This document shows positions 44,671 to 53,665 of a stretch of 64,000 nucleotides of DNA, piece by piece. The translations under genes were made by a program, and so were the position numbers. Source of the stretch: Rheinheimera nanhaiensis E407-8 (GTDB lineage: Bacteria; Pseudomonadota; Gammaproteobacteria; Enterobacterales; Alteromonadaceae); assembly GCF_000296695.1 (NCBI RefSeq), contig NZ_BAFK01000009.1:62001-126000 (forward strand). The letters run 5' to 3'. Position 1 is the first letter of the stretch; each line of letters starts with the position of its first letter. Under the pieces are notes generated by a model. It was given only the letters and a program-made list of their open reading frames with translations. It made no database searches and had not been told where the DNA came from.

Positions 44671-45285
44671 TTACTGCTGGTGGCGATGGCCCGGGGCTTT
44701 GTTGCTGCCTAAGCCACCACTTAATACCAGTTGCAGCGCTTCGGCAGGCTTCATATCAATATTGCGGGTGCAGCTGCGCGGCACTATCACGGTATAACCG
44801 CCAACGTTGTAAGCCATTGGAATAAACACCGCGATTTGGTCGTCCTGCATTAGCGCTGACATCCGATCATCACTCTGGCCGCCTTGTTTGGTAATAATGC
44901 CAATCAGCTCAATATCTGAGGGTGGCAGTTTTACCATCACCACTGAGCCATCGGCGAAGTTTTTGCCGGCCATTAAATCAATAATATCCTGCAGCATGCC
45001 GTAAATTTGTTTGGTACCGGGCAGTTTTAGTAATACCTGGCCTGGCAGTTGCCACAACCAATTAAACCCCCGCCAGCGCGAACTGTAACCAATAGCAACA
45101 CACAGCAGCATAAAGCTGAGGATCGCCATGCCCGGCAGATACCAGTGGCTGGGCAGTACCCACTGCAGCGCCGGGGCCAGGCTGCTTTCTACCAGGTTCA
45201 GCAGCCAGCGTGCTAATTCAATGGTGATAATCAGTGGCAGCACTATGGCCAGGCCGGTGAGTAAGCTTCGTACAACAATTTTCAT
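44671..45285 (-). CDS. DUF502 membrane protein
   Basis: A 204-residue protein of the DUF502 family: two membrane helices (LLTGLAIVLPLIITIELARWLLNL and GMAILSFMLLCVAIGY), then the conserved PGTKQIYGMLQDIIDL and DDQIAVFIPMAYNVGGYTVIVPRS blocks on the cytoplasmic or periplasmic side. The function is unknown; relatives are linked to envelope or trafficking roles. It follows the GAF-PAS gene after 28 bp on the same strand, so the two may be co-transcribed. Confidence 0.85.
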   Translation of the reverse strand: MKIVVRSLLTGLAIVLPLIITIELARWLLNLVESSLAPALQWVLPSHWYLPGMAILSFMLLCVAIGYSSRWRGFNWLWQLPGQVLLKLPGTKQIYGMLQDIIDLMAGKNFADGSVVMVKLPPSDIELIGIITKQGGQSDDRMSALMQDDQIAVFIPMAYNVGGYTVIVPRSCTRNIDMKPAEALQLVLSGGLGSNKAPGHRHQQ

Positions 45286-45313
45286 GCAGGTTCCTACAAC
45301 AAAAGTGCGCCTG

Positions 45314-46312
45314 TTAACGGCTATTCAGGTGACTAATATCCAAGCCGGCATTGCGGCACACGCGCTGCAATAAGCTGAACGCTTCGGTAATGGCTTCTTC
45401 ATTGGCTTTACGCTCGGTAATGTCCTGATGGGTGCCGGCCATAATGCGTGGCGCGCCATGCTCGGTGCGGCTGATGACTTTGCCCTGGGTTAAAATCCAT
45501 ACCCAATGTCCGGCCTTGTGCTGCATACGGCATTCCAGTTCGTAAAATGGCAGCTCTCCATCAAAATGGCGCTGCAGTAGCCGCTCAGAGCGGGCTTTAT
45601 CTGCCGGGTGGACCAGTTTTAGCCAGGTTTCAACGCTAAGCGGCATCAATTCGTGCAGCTCATAACCAATAATTTCGGCCCAACGCCCGTTAAACATGGC
45701 GTCACCGGTTTGCACATTCCACTCCCAGGTAGCCAGCCGTGAGCCTTCAATAAAAGCAGATAACCGCTGGCGTTGATGCTCCAACACCTCTTTATCCTGC
45801 GCCAGCTGCTGTGCTTGTTTTTGTAAACTGCTGCGGGCAATTTCTGCCTCGGCCAGCGCTGCGAGATCTTGCAGTAGCGTAAGTTGTAACTGATTCAACT
45901 CGCGCGGTATGTCATCAATAATACACAGCGTACCCAGCGGCAGCCCTTCGACCGAATGCAGCGGCACGCCGGCATACAAGCGGATTGCCGGTTGGCCGGT
46001 CACCAGTGGGTTATCGGCAAAACGTGCATCCGCTCTGGCGTCAGGCACATACAACACCTTGTCATCAAACACGGCGTGGGCGCAGAACGACACATCACGT
46101 GGCGTTTCCTTTAACGCGATACCCTGGCGTGACATAAACCATTGCCGGTTTTCATCAACCAGGGTAAACAGCGAAATTTTACAACCAAACAGCGCCTGCG
46201 CCAGACGGGTAAAACGATCAAATTCAGCACTGTCCGGGCTATCCAGCAGCCCGGTGGCATACAGCGCTTGCAAGCGCTCAGCTTCGTTTAACGGCAGTTC
46301 AGGTGACAGCAT
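45314..46312 (-). CDS. GAF-PAS sensor protein lacking an output domain
   Basis: A 332-residue cytoplasmic protein. The GAF domain is about residues 25-165 (LFTLVDENRQWFMSRQGIALKETPRDVSFCAHAVFDDKVLYVPDARADARFADNPLVTG), followed by a Gln-rich coiled coil (164-188). A PAS domain with PAC motif covers about 190-310 (GRWAEIIGYELHELMPLSVETWLKLVHPADKARSERLL, ending GTHQDITERKANEEAI). Such halves usually precede a GGDEF or kinase domain, but the gene ends 25 residues after the PAC. It may be truncated or act through a partner. The signal is unknown. Confidence 0.85.
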   Translation of the reverse strand: MLSPELPLNEAERLQALYATGLLDSPDSAEFDRFTRLAQALFGCKISLFTLVDENRQWFMSRQGIALKETPRDVSFCAHAVFDDKVLYVPDARADARFADNPLVTGQPAIRLYAGVPLHSVEGLPLGTLCIIDDIPRELNQLQLTLLQDLAALAEAEIARSSLQKQAQQLAQDKEVLEHQRQRLSAFIEGSRLATWEWNVQTGDAMFNGRWAEIIGYELHELMPLSVETWLKLVHPADKARSERLLQRHFDGELPFYELECRMQHKAGHWVWILTQGKVISRTEHGAPRIMAGTHQDITERKANEEAITEAFSLLQRVCRNAGLDISHLNSR

Positions 46313-46429
46313 AATAAACGGTAATCACAACTAAGACAGGACGTGTTCCAGTGTAAGCCAAAGCATAGGGCAGTGCTAACAGCGTTTTAGAAAATTTTTC
46401 AAAAGACAGGATGGTTGGTAAGTATGAAA

Positions 46430-47064
46430 TGGTGGCCCCAGCTGGGTGAAGCGAGCACAGTGGCAAAACATCGTTTTGCGCGAGTTGAACGCGCAGCAGC
46501 TTTAGCTGCAAGAGGGAATAGTCCGCTGAGGGAGAGCATGAAAGCGAAGCTTGAAATGGTGGCCCCAGCTGGGTGAAACGAGCGCTGTGGCAAAACATCG
46601 TTTTGCGCGAGTTGAACGCGCAGCAGCTTTAGCTGCAAGAGGGAATAGTCCGCTGAGGGAGAGCATGAAAGCGAAGCTTGAAATGGTGGCCCCAGCTGGG
46701 TGAAACGAGCGCTGTGGCAAAACATCGTTTTGCGCGAGTTGAACGCGCAGCAGCTTTAGCTGCAAGAGGGAATAGTCCGCTGAGGGAGAGCATGAAAGCG
46801 AAGCTTGAAATGGTGGCCCCAGCTGGGTGAAACGAGCGCTGTGGCAAAACATCGTTTTGCGCGAGTTGAACGCGCAGCAGCTTTAGCTGCAAGAGGGAAT
46901 AGTCCGCTGAGGGAGAGCATGAAAGCGAAGCTTGAAATGGTGGCCCCAGCTGGGTGAAACGAGCGCTGTGGCAAAACATCGTTTTGCGCGAGTTGAACGC
47001 GCAGCAGCTTTAGCTGCAAGAGGGAATAGTCCGCTGAGGGAGAGCATGAAAGCGAAGCTTGAAA
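46430..47064 (-). repeat. Five 127-bp tandem repeats downstream of tRNA-Ile2, each carrying the tRNA 3' end
   Basis: Units start at 46430, 46557, 46684, 46811 and 46938, and the sixth period begins at the tRNA itself (47065). Each begins with TGGTGGCCCCAGCTGG, the complement of the last 16 nt of the tRNA including CCA. Units two to five look identical; the unit farthest from the tRNA has about three differences near its start. Each unit holds three adjacent perfect inverted repeats: GCAAAAC/GTTTTGC, GCGCG/CGCGC and GCAGCT/AGCTGC. 127 is not a multiple of three, so no reading frame persists as a repeat protein without cycling through frames. Confidence 0.95.
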
Positions 47065-47141
47065 TGGTGGCCCCAGCTGGACTCGAACCAGCGACCGATC
47101 GATTATGAGTCGAGCGCTCTAACCAACTGAGCTATGGGGCC
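47065..47141 (-). tRNA. tRNA-Ile2 (anticodon CAU)
   Basis: A 77-nt tRNA with encoded CCA. The acceptor GGCCCCA pairs with TGGGGCC, the D arm is AGCTCAGTTGGTTAGAGC, the anticodon loop is CTCATAA and the T arm has GGTTCGAGTCC. CAU could mean Met, but the whole sequence closely follows E. coli ileX/ileY, where C34 becomes lysidine to read AUA. No tRNA-Ile2 is otherwise in the window. It is followed directly by the 127-bp repeats and preceded by a strong promoter. Confidence 0.93.
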
Positions 47142-47162
47142 ATTCGCTTGAAAGCGGCAGGC

Positions 47163-47191
47163 AGTATAAAAACTTTTACCGGCTTTGTCAT
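47163..47191 (-). promoter_or_regulatory. Promoter of tRNA-Ile2
   Basis: On the minus strand ATGACA (47186-47191) and TATACT (47163-47168) are separated by 17 bp, followed by a GC-rich discriminator (GCCTGCCGC). This is the pattern of stringently controlled stable-RNA promoters. The transcript would start about 15 bases before the tRNA and run into the repeat array. Confidence 0.75.
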
Positions 47192-47253
47192 CCGGCTTCT
47201 TGAGCTTATGCCGCTTAACTGCTGTTTTTTTAAACTTATCCGCACAGAAATAA

Positions 47254-47278
47254 TAAAGGCGCCACAAAGGCGCCTTTA
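47254..47278 (-). terminator. Terminator downstream of rpoD
   Basis: TAAAGGCGCC-ACAAA-GGCGCCTTTA, a perfect 10-bp stem 15 bp after the rpoD stop; the minus strand continues with TTATTATTTC. It is nearly symmetrical, so it may work both ways. Confidence 0.85.
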
Positions 47279-47293
47279 TACTGCCGGTGTACT

Positions 47294-49138
47294 TTACTCG
47301 TCGAGGAAGCTTTTTAACACTTCTGAACGTGACGGGTGGCGCAGCTTACGCAGGGCTTTGGCTTCAATTTGACGGATACGCTCACGCGTTACGTCAAACT
47401 GTTTACCGACCTCTTCCAGCGTGTGGTCGGTATTCATATCAATACCAAAACGCATGCGCAGTACTTTAGCTTCGCGGGCAGTTAAGCCTGCCAGCACTTC
47501 GTTGGTGGCGTTTTTCAGGCTTTCCATGGTGGCTGAGTCCAGCGGTGACTCACCACTGCTGTCTTCGATAAAGTCGCCCAGATGCGAGTCTTCATCATCA
47601 CCAATCGGCGTCTCCATTGAGATTGGCTCTTTGGCGATTTTCAGCACCTTGCGAATTTTATCTTCTGGCATTTGCATGCGTTCTGATAACTCTTCCGGTG
47701 ACGGCTCACGGCCCATTTCTTGTAGCATCTGCCGTGAAATACGGTTTAGCTTGTTAATGGTTTCAATCATATGCACCGGAATACGGATGGTGCGGGCCTG
47801 GTCGGCGATTGAGCGGGTAATGGCCTGCCGGATCCACCAGGTGGCATAGGTTGAAAACTTATAACCACGGCGGTATTCAAATTTATCTACCGCTTTCATC
47901 AGGCCGATGTTACCTTCCTGAATTAAATCGAGGAACTGTAAGCCACGGTTGGTGTACTTTTTCGCAATAGAGATAACCAGACGTAAGTTGGCTTCCACCA
48001 TCTCTTTTTTCGCCCGGCGGGCTTTGGCCTCACCAATCGACATACGACGGTTAATATCTTTAATTTTAAAGATGCTTAAACCGGTTTCTTCTTCAATTTT
48101 CTTCAGCTTTTCAATGCTGCGTACCAGCTCGTCTTTATGCTCGTCCAGTTTTTCCGAATACGGCTTTTTCGCCGCAATTTCGGCATCTAACCAGGCGGTG
48201 GAGGTTTCGAAGCCAGTGAAAGCTTTAACGAAGTTTTTCTTCGGCATTTTGGCGTATTCAACGCAATGCTTCATCACGATGCGTTCCTGCACCCGTACCC
48301 GATCCATCATTTCGCGCATGTTTTTAACCAGGCGGTCGAACTGCTTGGGTACCAGACGGAAACAGCGGAACACTTCGCTTAATTTTTCAATTTCCGTTTT
48401 CGTGGTGGCATGCTCACGGCCGTTTTGCACAATAGAGTTGCGGGTAATGTCGTACTGGGTGCGCAGCTCAGCAAACTTTTGCCGCGCCATTTCCGGATCC
48501 GGGCCGCTGTCGCCGTCGTCAGAATCACCGTCGCTGTCGTCATCATCATCGCTGTCGTCATCATCGTCCAGCTGATCTTCCGGCACGTCTGAACCGATGT
48601 GGCTGCCGGCAATAGGCGCTTCGTCAATGTCGTTCGGGTCGATAAAGGCCGTAACAATGTCGCTTAAGCGAATTTCTTCCGCTTCGTATTTGTCCCACTG
48701 TTCTAATAAGTAGGTAATGGCTTCCGGGTATTCGGCCACTGAGCTTTGTACGGTGTTAATACCGTCTTCAATGCGTTTGGCAATGTCAATTTCGCCTTCG
48801 CGGGTCAGAAGCTCAACGGTACCCATTTCACGCATGTACATCCGCACCGGATCGGTGGTGCGGCCCAGCTCTTTATCTACGCTGACCAAGGCTTGGGCGG
48901 CTTCTTCAACCGCGTCTTCGTCGGTGGTGGCATCAGACATAATCAGGTCATCGGCATCAGGGGCGCTTTCAAACACCTGGATACCCATATCATTGATCAT
49001 GCGGATAATGTCTTCTATCTGATCTGAATCGATAATGTCTTGCGGCAGGTGGTCATTCACCTCGGCAAAAGTCAGATAACCTTGCTCTTTACCTTTCAGG
49101 ATCAGGAGTTTTAACTGCGACTGAGGATTTTGCTCCAT
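47294..49138 (-). CDS. rpoD: RNA polymerase sigma-70 factor RpoD
   Basis: Primary sigma factor, 614 residues (E. coli 613). Region 1.1 is at the N-terminus. The non-conserved region carries a striking Asp/Ser/Gly acidic run (about 188-213). Regions 2.1-2.4 contain [56 protein letters not shown]. Region 4 ends [35 protein letters not shown]. It is the last gene of rpsU-dnaG-rpoD and is followed by a strong terminator. Confidence 0.99.
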   Translation of the reverse strand: MEQNPQSQLKLLILKGKEQGYLTFAEVNDHLPQDIIDSDQIEDIIRMINDMGIQVFESAPDADDLIMSDATTDEDAVEEAAQALVSVDKELGRTTDPVRMYMREMGTVELLTREGEIDIAKRIEDGINTVQSSVAEYPEAITYLLEQWDKYEAEEIRLSDIVTAFIDPNDIDEAPIAGSHIGSDVPEDQLDDDDDSDDDDDSDGDSDDGDSGPDPEMARQKFAELRTQYDITRNSIVQNGREHATTKTEIEKLSEVFRCFRLVPKQFDRLVKNMREMMDRVRVQERIVMKHCVEYAKMPKKNFVKAFTGFETSTAWLDAEIAAKKPYSEKLDEHKDELVRSIEKLKKIEEETGLSIFKIKDINRRMSIGEAKARRAKKEMVEANLRLVISIAKKYTNRGLQFLDLIQEGNIGLMKAVDKFEYRRGYKFSTYATWWIRQAITRSIADQARTIRIPVHMIETINKLNRISRQMLQEMGREPSPEELSERMQMPEDKIRKVLKIAKEPISMETPIGDDEDSHLGDFIEDSSGESPLDSATMESLKNATNEVLAGLTAREAKVLRMRFGIDMNTDHTLEEVGKQFDVTRERIRQIEAKALRKLRHPSRSEVLKSFLDE

Positions 49139-49223
49139 AGAGACTTATCTTCCACCAATGTTGATTAATGTAAAATTGCGAACTAGCGATTATAACAAAG
49201 CGCGGCTTTTCTAGCCAGCCGCA

Positions 49224-50978
49224 TTAGGTCGCAAGCTTTGGTTTTTTGCTTTTCAGCGCCTGCAGTAGCAGGTTGTATTTGTGCCATTCGGCTTTGCTCA
49301 GCTGATTCAGTTTTGCCCGTATTGCCAGCTCGTCCAGTTGCTTTTGCAGGTACTGATCTTCAATAAAATGGAAGGTATCAATAAATTCCTGCGACAGTTG
49401 CTCCGGCTCTATCTGATGCTCCCAGCTGGCCAGTGTCATTAAAAAACTGTGCTCGGGTAAATCGCGCCACTGTTCAATCAGCTGGGCGGTCGTCAGCTGC
49501 GGGTTGTGCTGCAGTCGCTGCTGTAAACTCAGTAGTAATGCCATACCCGGAATGTCGGCATCGGCTAACTCGGGCGCGTCGGGCATAACATTGACTAAGT
49601 TGGGGTTTTGCAGCAATAAACCAATAGCCCGGCGCATCGGCGTTATTTTAATCGCTGCCGGCTTAACCCGGTTGGGTGCCCGCGTAGCCGCTGTTTTAGT
49701 ACGTTCGCGGCTTTTACCCAGCAGGTTAGCCAGTTTATCGCTTAAGCTGTCGCGGTAATATTCACTGGGAATTTGTTTAATCAGCTCGGCCGCTTTCACC
49801 GATAAGGCCGACTTACCGGCATCGGTGGCCGGATCATGTTCTTGCAGCAGGTGCTCGAAAAAATATTGGTTCAGCGGCATCGCCTTGGCTATGCGCTGCA
49901 AAAAGGCGTCTTTGCCTTCTTGTTGTACTAACGAGTCCGGGTCTTCACCGTCGGGTAAAAACACAAAGTTCAGCTCTACGCCGTCTTTTAACTGCGGCAG
50001 GGCGCTTTGCAGCGCGCGCCAGGCCGCATCGCGCCCGGCGCGGTCACCGTCATAACAGCACACCACTTTGGGCGTGTAGCGAAACAGCGTATGCATATGG
50101 TCTGAAGTGGTAGCGGTGCCCAAACAGGCCACGGCAAAGCGGATGTCATGCTCGGCCAGTGCCACTACGTCCATATAGCCTTCGACTACCAGTATTTGTT
50201 CAACATGGCCCGGCTGCTGGCGCACTTCATACAAGCCGTACAGCTCACGGCCTTTATGAAACAGGCGGCTTTCCGGCGAGTTTAAATATTTGGGTGTGCC
50301 ATCGCCCAGCACCCGGCCACCAAACGCGATGACCCGGCCGCGTTTGTCGCGAATAGGGAACATTAAGCGGTCACGGAAAAAATCATACTCGCGGCCATTA
50401 TCGTTGCGGTTAATCAGCCGAAGTTCTACCAATTGGTCGCGCAGCGCACGCTGGTTTACCGGGCTTAATTGCTTTAGCAGGCCATCCCAACTCTCTGGCG
50501 CATAGCCTAAGGCAAAGTCGGCTACGGTTTTGTCGCTTAGGCCGCGTTTGGCAATGTAATCGCGCACTTTCGGGCTGTCGGGGTGTTGTTGTAATTGCTG
50601 CTGGTAGTAGCTGGCTGCCTGTTGCATTAACTGGTAATCATCAGCCTGCGCGGCAGGGCGGGCACGGCCGCTGCCTTTTTCGCGCGGTACTTCAAGGTGA
50701 TGCAGCTGGGCCAGCTCTTCAATGGCTTCGACAAATTCCAGCTGCTCAAACTCCATCATAAAACTGATGGCGTTGCCATGGGCGCCACAGCCGAAGCAAT
50801 GGTAGAACTGCTTATCCGGGCTGACGGTAAAAGACGGTGATTTTTCACTATGAAACGGGCAGCAGGCGGCGTAATTTCTACCGGCTTTTTTCAGCGGTAC
50901 GCGTTGGTCAATCAGTTCGACGATGTCGGTGCGGGCCAGCAACTCGTCGATAAACTGTTTTGGAATTTGTCCTGCCAC
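49224..50978 (-). CDS. dnaG: DNA primase
   Basis: Makes RNA primers at the replication fork. The CHC2 zinc finger has CPFH and CFGC (about residues 39 to 64), then the toprim domain (LVVEGYMDVVALAEHD and CYDGDRAGRDAAW) and a C-terminal DnaB-binding domain. The GTG at 50978 is chosen: AAGGA lies just before it and the product starts MAGQIPKQF like E. coli MAGRIPRVF, giving 584 residues (E. coli 581). A frame reaching 51029 is rejected. It is the middle gene of the macromolecular synthesis operon. Confidence 0.97.
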   Translation of the reverse strand: MAGQIPKQFIDELLARTDIVELIDQRVPLKKAGRNYAACCPFHSEKSPSFTVSPDKQFYHCFGCGAHGNAISFMMEFEQLEFVEAIEELAQLHHLEVPREKGSGRARPAAQADDYQLMQQAASYYQQQLQQHPDSPKVRDYIAKRGLSDKTVADFALGYAPESWDGLLKQLSPVNQRALRDQLVELRLINRNDNGREYDFFRDRLMFPIRDKRGRVIAFGGRVLGDGTPKYLNSPESRLFHKGRELYGLYEVRQQPGHVEQILVVEGYMDVVALAEHDIRFAVACLGTATTSDHMHTLFRYTPKVVCCYDGDRAGRDAAWRALQSALPQLKDGVELNFVFLPDGEDPDSLVQQEGKDAFLQRIAKAMPLNQYFFEHLLQEHDPATDAGKSALSVKAAELIKQIPSEYYRDSLSDKLANLLGKSRERTKTAATRAPNRVKPAAIKITPMRRAIGLLLQNPNLVNVMPDAPELADADIPGMALLLSLQQRLQHNPQLTTAQLIEQWRDLPEHSFLMTLASWEHQIEPEQLSQEFIDTFHFIEDQYLQKQLDELAIRAKLNQLSKAEWHKYNLLLQALKSKKPKLAT

Positions 50979-51011
50979 CTTTTTCCTTCGGCGTAATTCA
51001 GAAAAAGACAA

Positions 51012-51032
51012 ACCGTGCCTTGCGGGCACGGT
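51012..51032 (-). terminator. Internal attenuating terminator between rpsU and dnaG
   Basis: ACCGTGCC / GGCACGGT stem, on the minus strand followed by TTTGTCTTTTTC. A terminator here is a known feature of the rpsU-dnaG-rpoD operon, lowering primase relative to S21. Confidence 0.8.
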
Positions 51033-51131
51033 ATGCAGATATCAACTTTATAATATCAGTACGGCTTTTAGCTGCTGGCAGACCAGCGGGCAGTGCCGTA
51101 GTCGTAAAGCGGGTACGCTAAGCGGTATAGC

Positions 51132-51347
51132 TTAGTACAGCTTGATACGACGTGCGTTTTCGCGAGACAGCTTCTTAGCGTGGCGCTTAACAGCTGCTGC
51201 TTTTTTACGCTTACGGATCCAGGTTGGCTTCTCGTAGAATTCTTTCGCGCGAACGTCAGCTAATACACCCGCTTTCTCGCATGAGCGCTTGAAACGACGT
51301 AAAGCTACGTCAAAGGGTTCGTTTTCTTTTACTTTAACAACAGGCAT
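51132..51347 (-). CDS. rpsU: 30S ribosomal protein S21
   Basis: A 71-residue, highly basic protein with the standard sequence ([27 protein letters not shown] ... ARRIKLY), needed for efficient translation initiation. GAGGTGAG precedes the ATG. First gene of the macromolecular synthesis operon, divergent from tsaD as in E. coli. The leader carries a 7-bp hairpin (ATTGGTT/AACCAAT at 51370-51390) of unknown use. Confidence 0.99.
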   Translation of the reverse strand: MPVVKVKENEPFDVALRRFKRSCEKAGVLADVRAKEFYEKPTWIRKRKKAAAVKRHAKKLSRENARRIKLY

Positions 51348-51410
51348 TAAATTCTCACCTCAGGGCCAAATTGGTTATCTCGAAACCAATACGATTAAAA
51401 ATGGTGCGGC

Positions 51411-51440
51411 ATTTTACGCAAAAAGCCGGGGCGATGTAAA
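51411..51440 (-). promoter_or_regulatory. Promoter of rpsU-dnaG-rpoD
   Basis: Minus-strand TTTACA (51435-51440) and TAAAAT (51411-51416), 18 bp apart, giving a leader of roughly 57 bases. This is the only good match upstream of rpsU. Confidence 0.65.
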
Positions 51441-51469
51441 GCAATTCTGCGATCTAAATCCGATCCTCT

Positions 51470-51489
51470 GGCTCTGCAGGTACAGAGCC
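51470..51489. promoter_or_regulatory. Perfect palindrome upstream of tsaD
   Basis: GGCTCTG-CAGGTA-CAGAGCC (7-bp arms) lies immediately before TACAAT (51492-51497), a possible -10 for tsaD. It occupies the -35 region, so it may be an operator or part of the bidirectional control of tsaD and rpsU; no known binding protein fits. Confidence 0.4.
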
Positions 51490-51527
51490 GCTACAATGGC
51501 CGCCATTTTAGCGGACTTGAGGCCCAG

Positions 51528-52541
51528 ATGCGAGTTTTAGGTATAGAAACCTCCTGCGATGAAACCGGTATTGCCATCTATGACGACCAGCAGGGTTTAC
51601 TTAGCCATGTGCTGTATAGCCAAATCCCGCTGCATGCCGACTATGGCGGTGTGGTGCCGGAGCTGGCCTCGCGTGATCATATCCGTAAAACTATCCCGCT
51701 GATTAAACAAGCGCTGCGTGAAGCCAATTGCGACGCGGCCAGTATTGATGGCGTGGCCTATACTGCCGGCCCGGGTTTGGCCGGTGCCCTGCTAGTGGGG
51801 GCGGCCATCGGCCGCTCACTGGCGCTGGCCTGGGGTAAACCGGCGCTGGCGGTGCACCATATGGAAGGCCATTTACTGGCCCCGATGCTGGAAGACAACC
51901 CGCCGCCGTTTCCGTTTTTGGCGCTGCTGGTGTCCGGTGGCCACACGCAGTTAGTCGGCGTAGAAGGTATTGGCCGTTATACGCTGCTGGGCGAGTCTAT
52001 CGACGATGCGGCCGGCGAAGCCTTTGATAAGACCGCGAAATTAATGGGGCTGGATTATCCGGGCGGGCCACTGCTGGCCAAACTGGCCACGCAGGGCGAC
52101 AGCAAAAAGTACAAGTTTCCGCGGCCGATGACCGACCGGCCCGGGCTGGATTTTAGCTTTAGTGGCTTAAAAACCGCGGCAGCGAATGTGATTGCCAAAG
52201 AGGGCAACAGTAGCCAGGTGCAGGCGGACATTGCTGCTTCATTTCAGCAGGCGGTGGTAGACACCCTGGTCATTAAATGTGAGCGGGCGCTGGCGCAAAC
52301 CGGTTATAACCGGCTGGTGATTGCCGGTGGCGTCAGTGCCAATACCTCGCTACGTGAGCAATTAGCCAAGCTGCTTAAGCGTCATGGTGGCGAGGTGTTT
52401 TACCCACGCAAAGAGTTTTGCACCGATAACGGCGCCATGATCGCACTGGCGGGCTACTACCGCTTAGCGGCCGGTCAGCAGCAGGATTTAACCATTGGGG
52501 TTACGCCGCGCTGGCCAATGCAGGAATTGCCGGCGGTTTAA
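51528..52541 (+). CDS. tsaD: tRNA N6-adenosine threonylcarbamoyltransferase TsaD
   Basis: Transfers threonylcarbamoyl to A37 of ANN-decoding tRNAs (t6A), with TsaB and TsaE. It has 337 residues (E. coli 337) and the ASKHA-type fold: [19 protein letters not shown], the metal ligands in [43 protein letters not shown] and the C-terminal [19 protein letters not shown] precedes the ATG. It is divergent from rpsU, as in E. coli; tRNA-Ile2 in this window is one of its substrates. Confidence 0.98.
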   Translation: MRVLGIETSCDETGIAIYDDQQGLLSHVLYSQIPLHADYGGVVPELASRDHIRKTIPLIKQALREANCDAASIDGVAYTAGPGLAGALLVGAAIGRSLALAWGKPALAVHHMEGHLLAPMLEDNPPPFPFLALLVSGGHTQLVGVEGIGRYTLLGESIDDAAGEAFDKTAKLMGLDYPGGPLLAKLATQGDSKKYKFPRPMTDRPGLDFSFSGLKTAAANVIAKEGNSSQVQADIAASFQQAVVDTLVIKCERALAQTGYNRLVIAGGVSANTSLREQLAKLLKRHGGEVFYPRKEFCTDNGAMIALAGYYRLAAGQQQDLTIGVTPRWPMQELPAV

Positions 52542-52567
52542 ACCGAAAGCTCATACTGAGCTGACGT

Positions 52568-53173
52568 TTACTCCCGAATGCGCTTGGTTTTATCCCAGAC
52601 TTTGCTCTCTTTGCCTTGATATAGCCGCACGATATTTTCGCGGTGGCGTAAAATAATCAGCACGCTAAGCATTAACACCGGCAGGGTGTACAGCGGTTTA
52701 ATAAACCAGGTAAATAGCGGCGCCAGGCTGACGGTTAAAATAGCGGCCAGTGATGAGTAGCCACTTAGCGCCACGATAATCAGCCAGCTGCCAATGAGTA
52801 AACCGGCTAAATCCAGCCCAATCGGCATCATGGCGCCAAAGGCGGTGGCAACGGCTTTGCCGCCTTTAAAACCAAAAAATAGCGGGAAGATATGGCCCAG
52901 GCAAGCGCAAATGGCAATCAGGCCCAGATACAGCGGTTCTATCTGTAAAAAGTACGAGCCCCACACCGGGATAGTGCCCTTTAAAATATCAAACACCAGC
53001 ACCAGCACGGCAGGTAATTTACCGCCTAAACGCAGTACGTTGGTAGCACCGGGGTTGCCCGAGCCATGTAAGCGGGGGTCGGGTAAGCGAAACAGCTTGC
53101 TGACCAGCACTGCCGACGAAATGGAGCCACAAAGATAGGCTGCCAGCATCATAATTCCAATCAGCGGGGTCAT
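52568..53173 (-). CDS. plsY: Glycerol-3-phosphate acyltransferase PlsY
   Basis: Acylates glycerol-3-phosphate from acyl-phosphate, the first step of phospholipid synthesis in the inner membrane. It has 201 residues and five or six membrane helices, with the conserved motifs [54 protein letters not shown] and [14 protein letters not shown]. It is convergent with tsaD and divergent from folB, the same neighbourhood as E. coli ygiH. Confidence 0.97.
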   Translation of the reverse strand: MTPLIGIMMLAAYLCGSISSAVLVSKLFRLPDPRLHGSGNPGATNVLRLGGKLPAVLVLVFDILKGTIPVWGSYFLQIEPLYLGLIAICACLGHIFPLFFGFKGGKAVATAFGAMMPIGLDLAGLLIGSWLIIVALSGYSSLAAILTVSLAPLFTWFIKPLYTLPVLMLSVLIILRHRENIVRLYQGKESKVWDKTKRIRE

Positions 53174-53311
53174 TAAGGCGGTTCCTCAGCACCAGTTTTT
53201 ACGTTAAGATTGCATCCCGGCGAAACGCCAGCAGAATATAGGGTTTTCACGGTTTTGCCTATCCGACCAGCCTACCTGAAACGAGAAATAACGCAATGCG
53301 GATGTAACTGA

Positions 53312-53665
53312 ATGGACATAGTTTTTATAAAACAGCTACAAGTAGACACCGTAATCGGCGTTTACGACTGGGAGAAAACCATTCAGCAGCGTCTGGTTCT
53401 GGATTTGGTGCTGCATACCGATGTGCGCGCGGCGGCGGCTAACGATGATATTCGCCTGACGCTGGATTATGCCGTTATTGCCGGCAAAGTTACTGCGCTG
53501 ATTACGGCGCAGCCGATCGAGCTGATAGAAACCGTGGCTGAGCGGGTGGCTGGCATGCTGCTGACTGAGTTTGCCACCAGTAAGGTTGATGTTACGGTAA
53601 CTAAACCCGGCGCTGTACCGCAGGCGCAAACGGTGGGCGTGCAAATAGTGCGGAGCCGCAGTTAA
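53312..53665 (+). CDS. folB: Dihydroneopterin aldolase
   Basis: Cleaves 7,8-dihydroneopterin in tetrahydrofolate synthesis. It has 117 residues, with MDIVFIKQLQVDTVIGVYDWEK, the catalytic Glu and Tyr region (IGVYDWEKTIQQRLVLDL, and LDYAVIAGKV), and TVAERVAGMLLTEF and VTKPGAVPQAQTVGVQI. Its stop overlaps the folK start (last base shared), so FolB and FolK, consecutive enzymes of the pathway, are co-translated. Confidence 0.96.
   Translation: MDIVFIKQLQVDTVIGVYDWEKTIQQRLVLDLVLHTDVRAAAANDDIRLTLDYAVIAGKVTALITAQPIELIETVAERVAGMLLTEFATSKVDVTVTKPGAVPQAQTVGVQIVRSRS

Noticed and set aside
46299-47019. Overlapping minus-strand open frames of about 87-116 codons in the tandem repeats (MFCHSARFTQLGPPF...)
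   Set aside because: They repeat because the DNA repeats; 127 is not divisible by three, no ribosome sites precede them, and they contain the tRNA 3' end. They are not counted as genes, although the E. coli tyrT repeats encode a small protein.
46430-47064. CRISPR array
   Set aside because: The units are 127 bp, nearly identical throughout, with no unique spacers and no cas genes.
46430-47064. Extra tRNA genes in the repeats
   Set aside because: Each unit holds only the 16 nt of the tRNA 3' end; D arm, anticodon arm and the 5' acceptor strand are absent.
47949-48575. 208-codon plus-strand frame opposite rpoD
   Set aside because: Shadow of rpoD, Ser/Arg-rich and without similarity to proteins.
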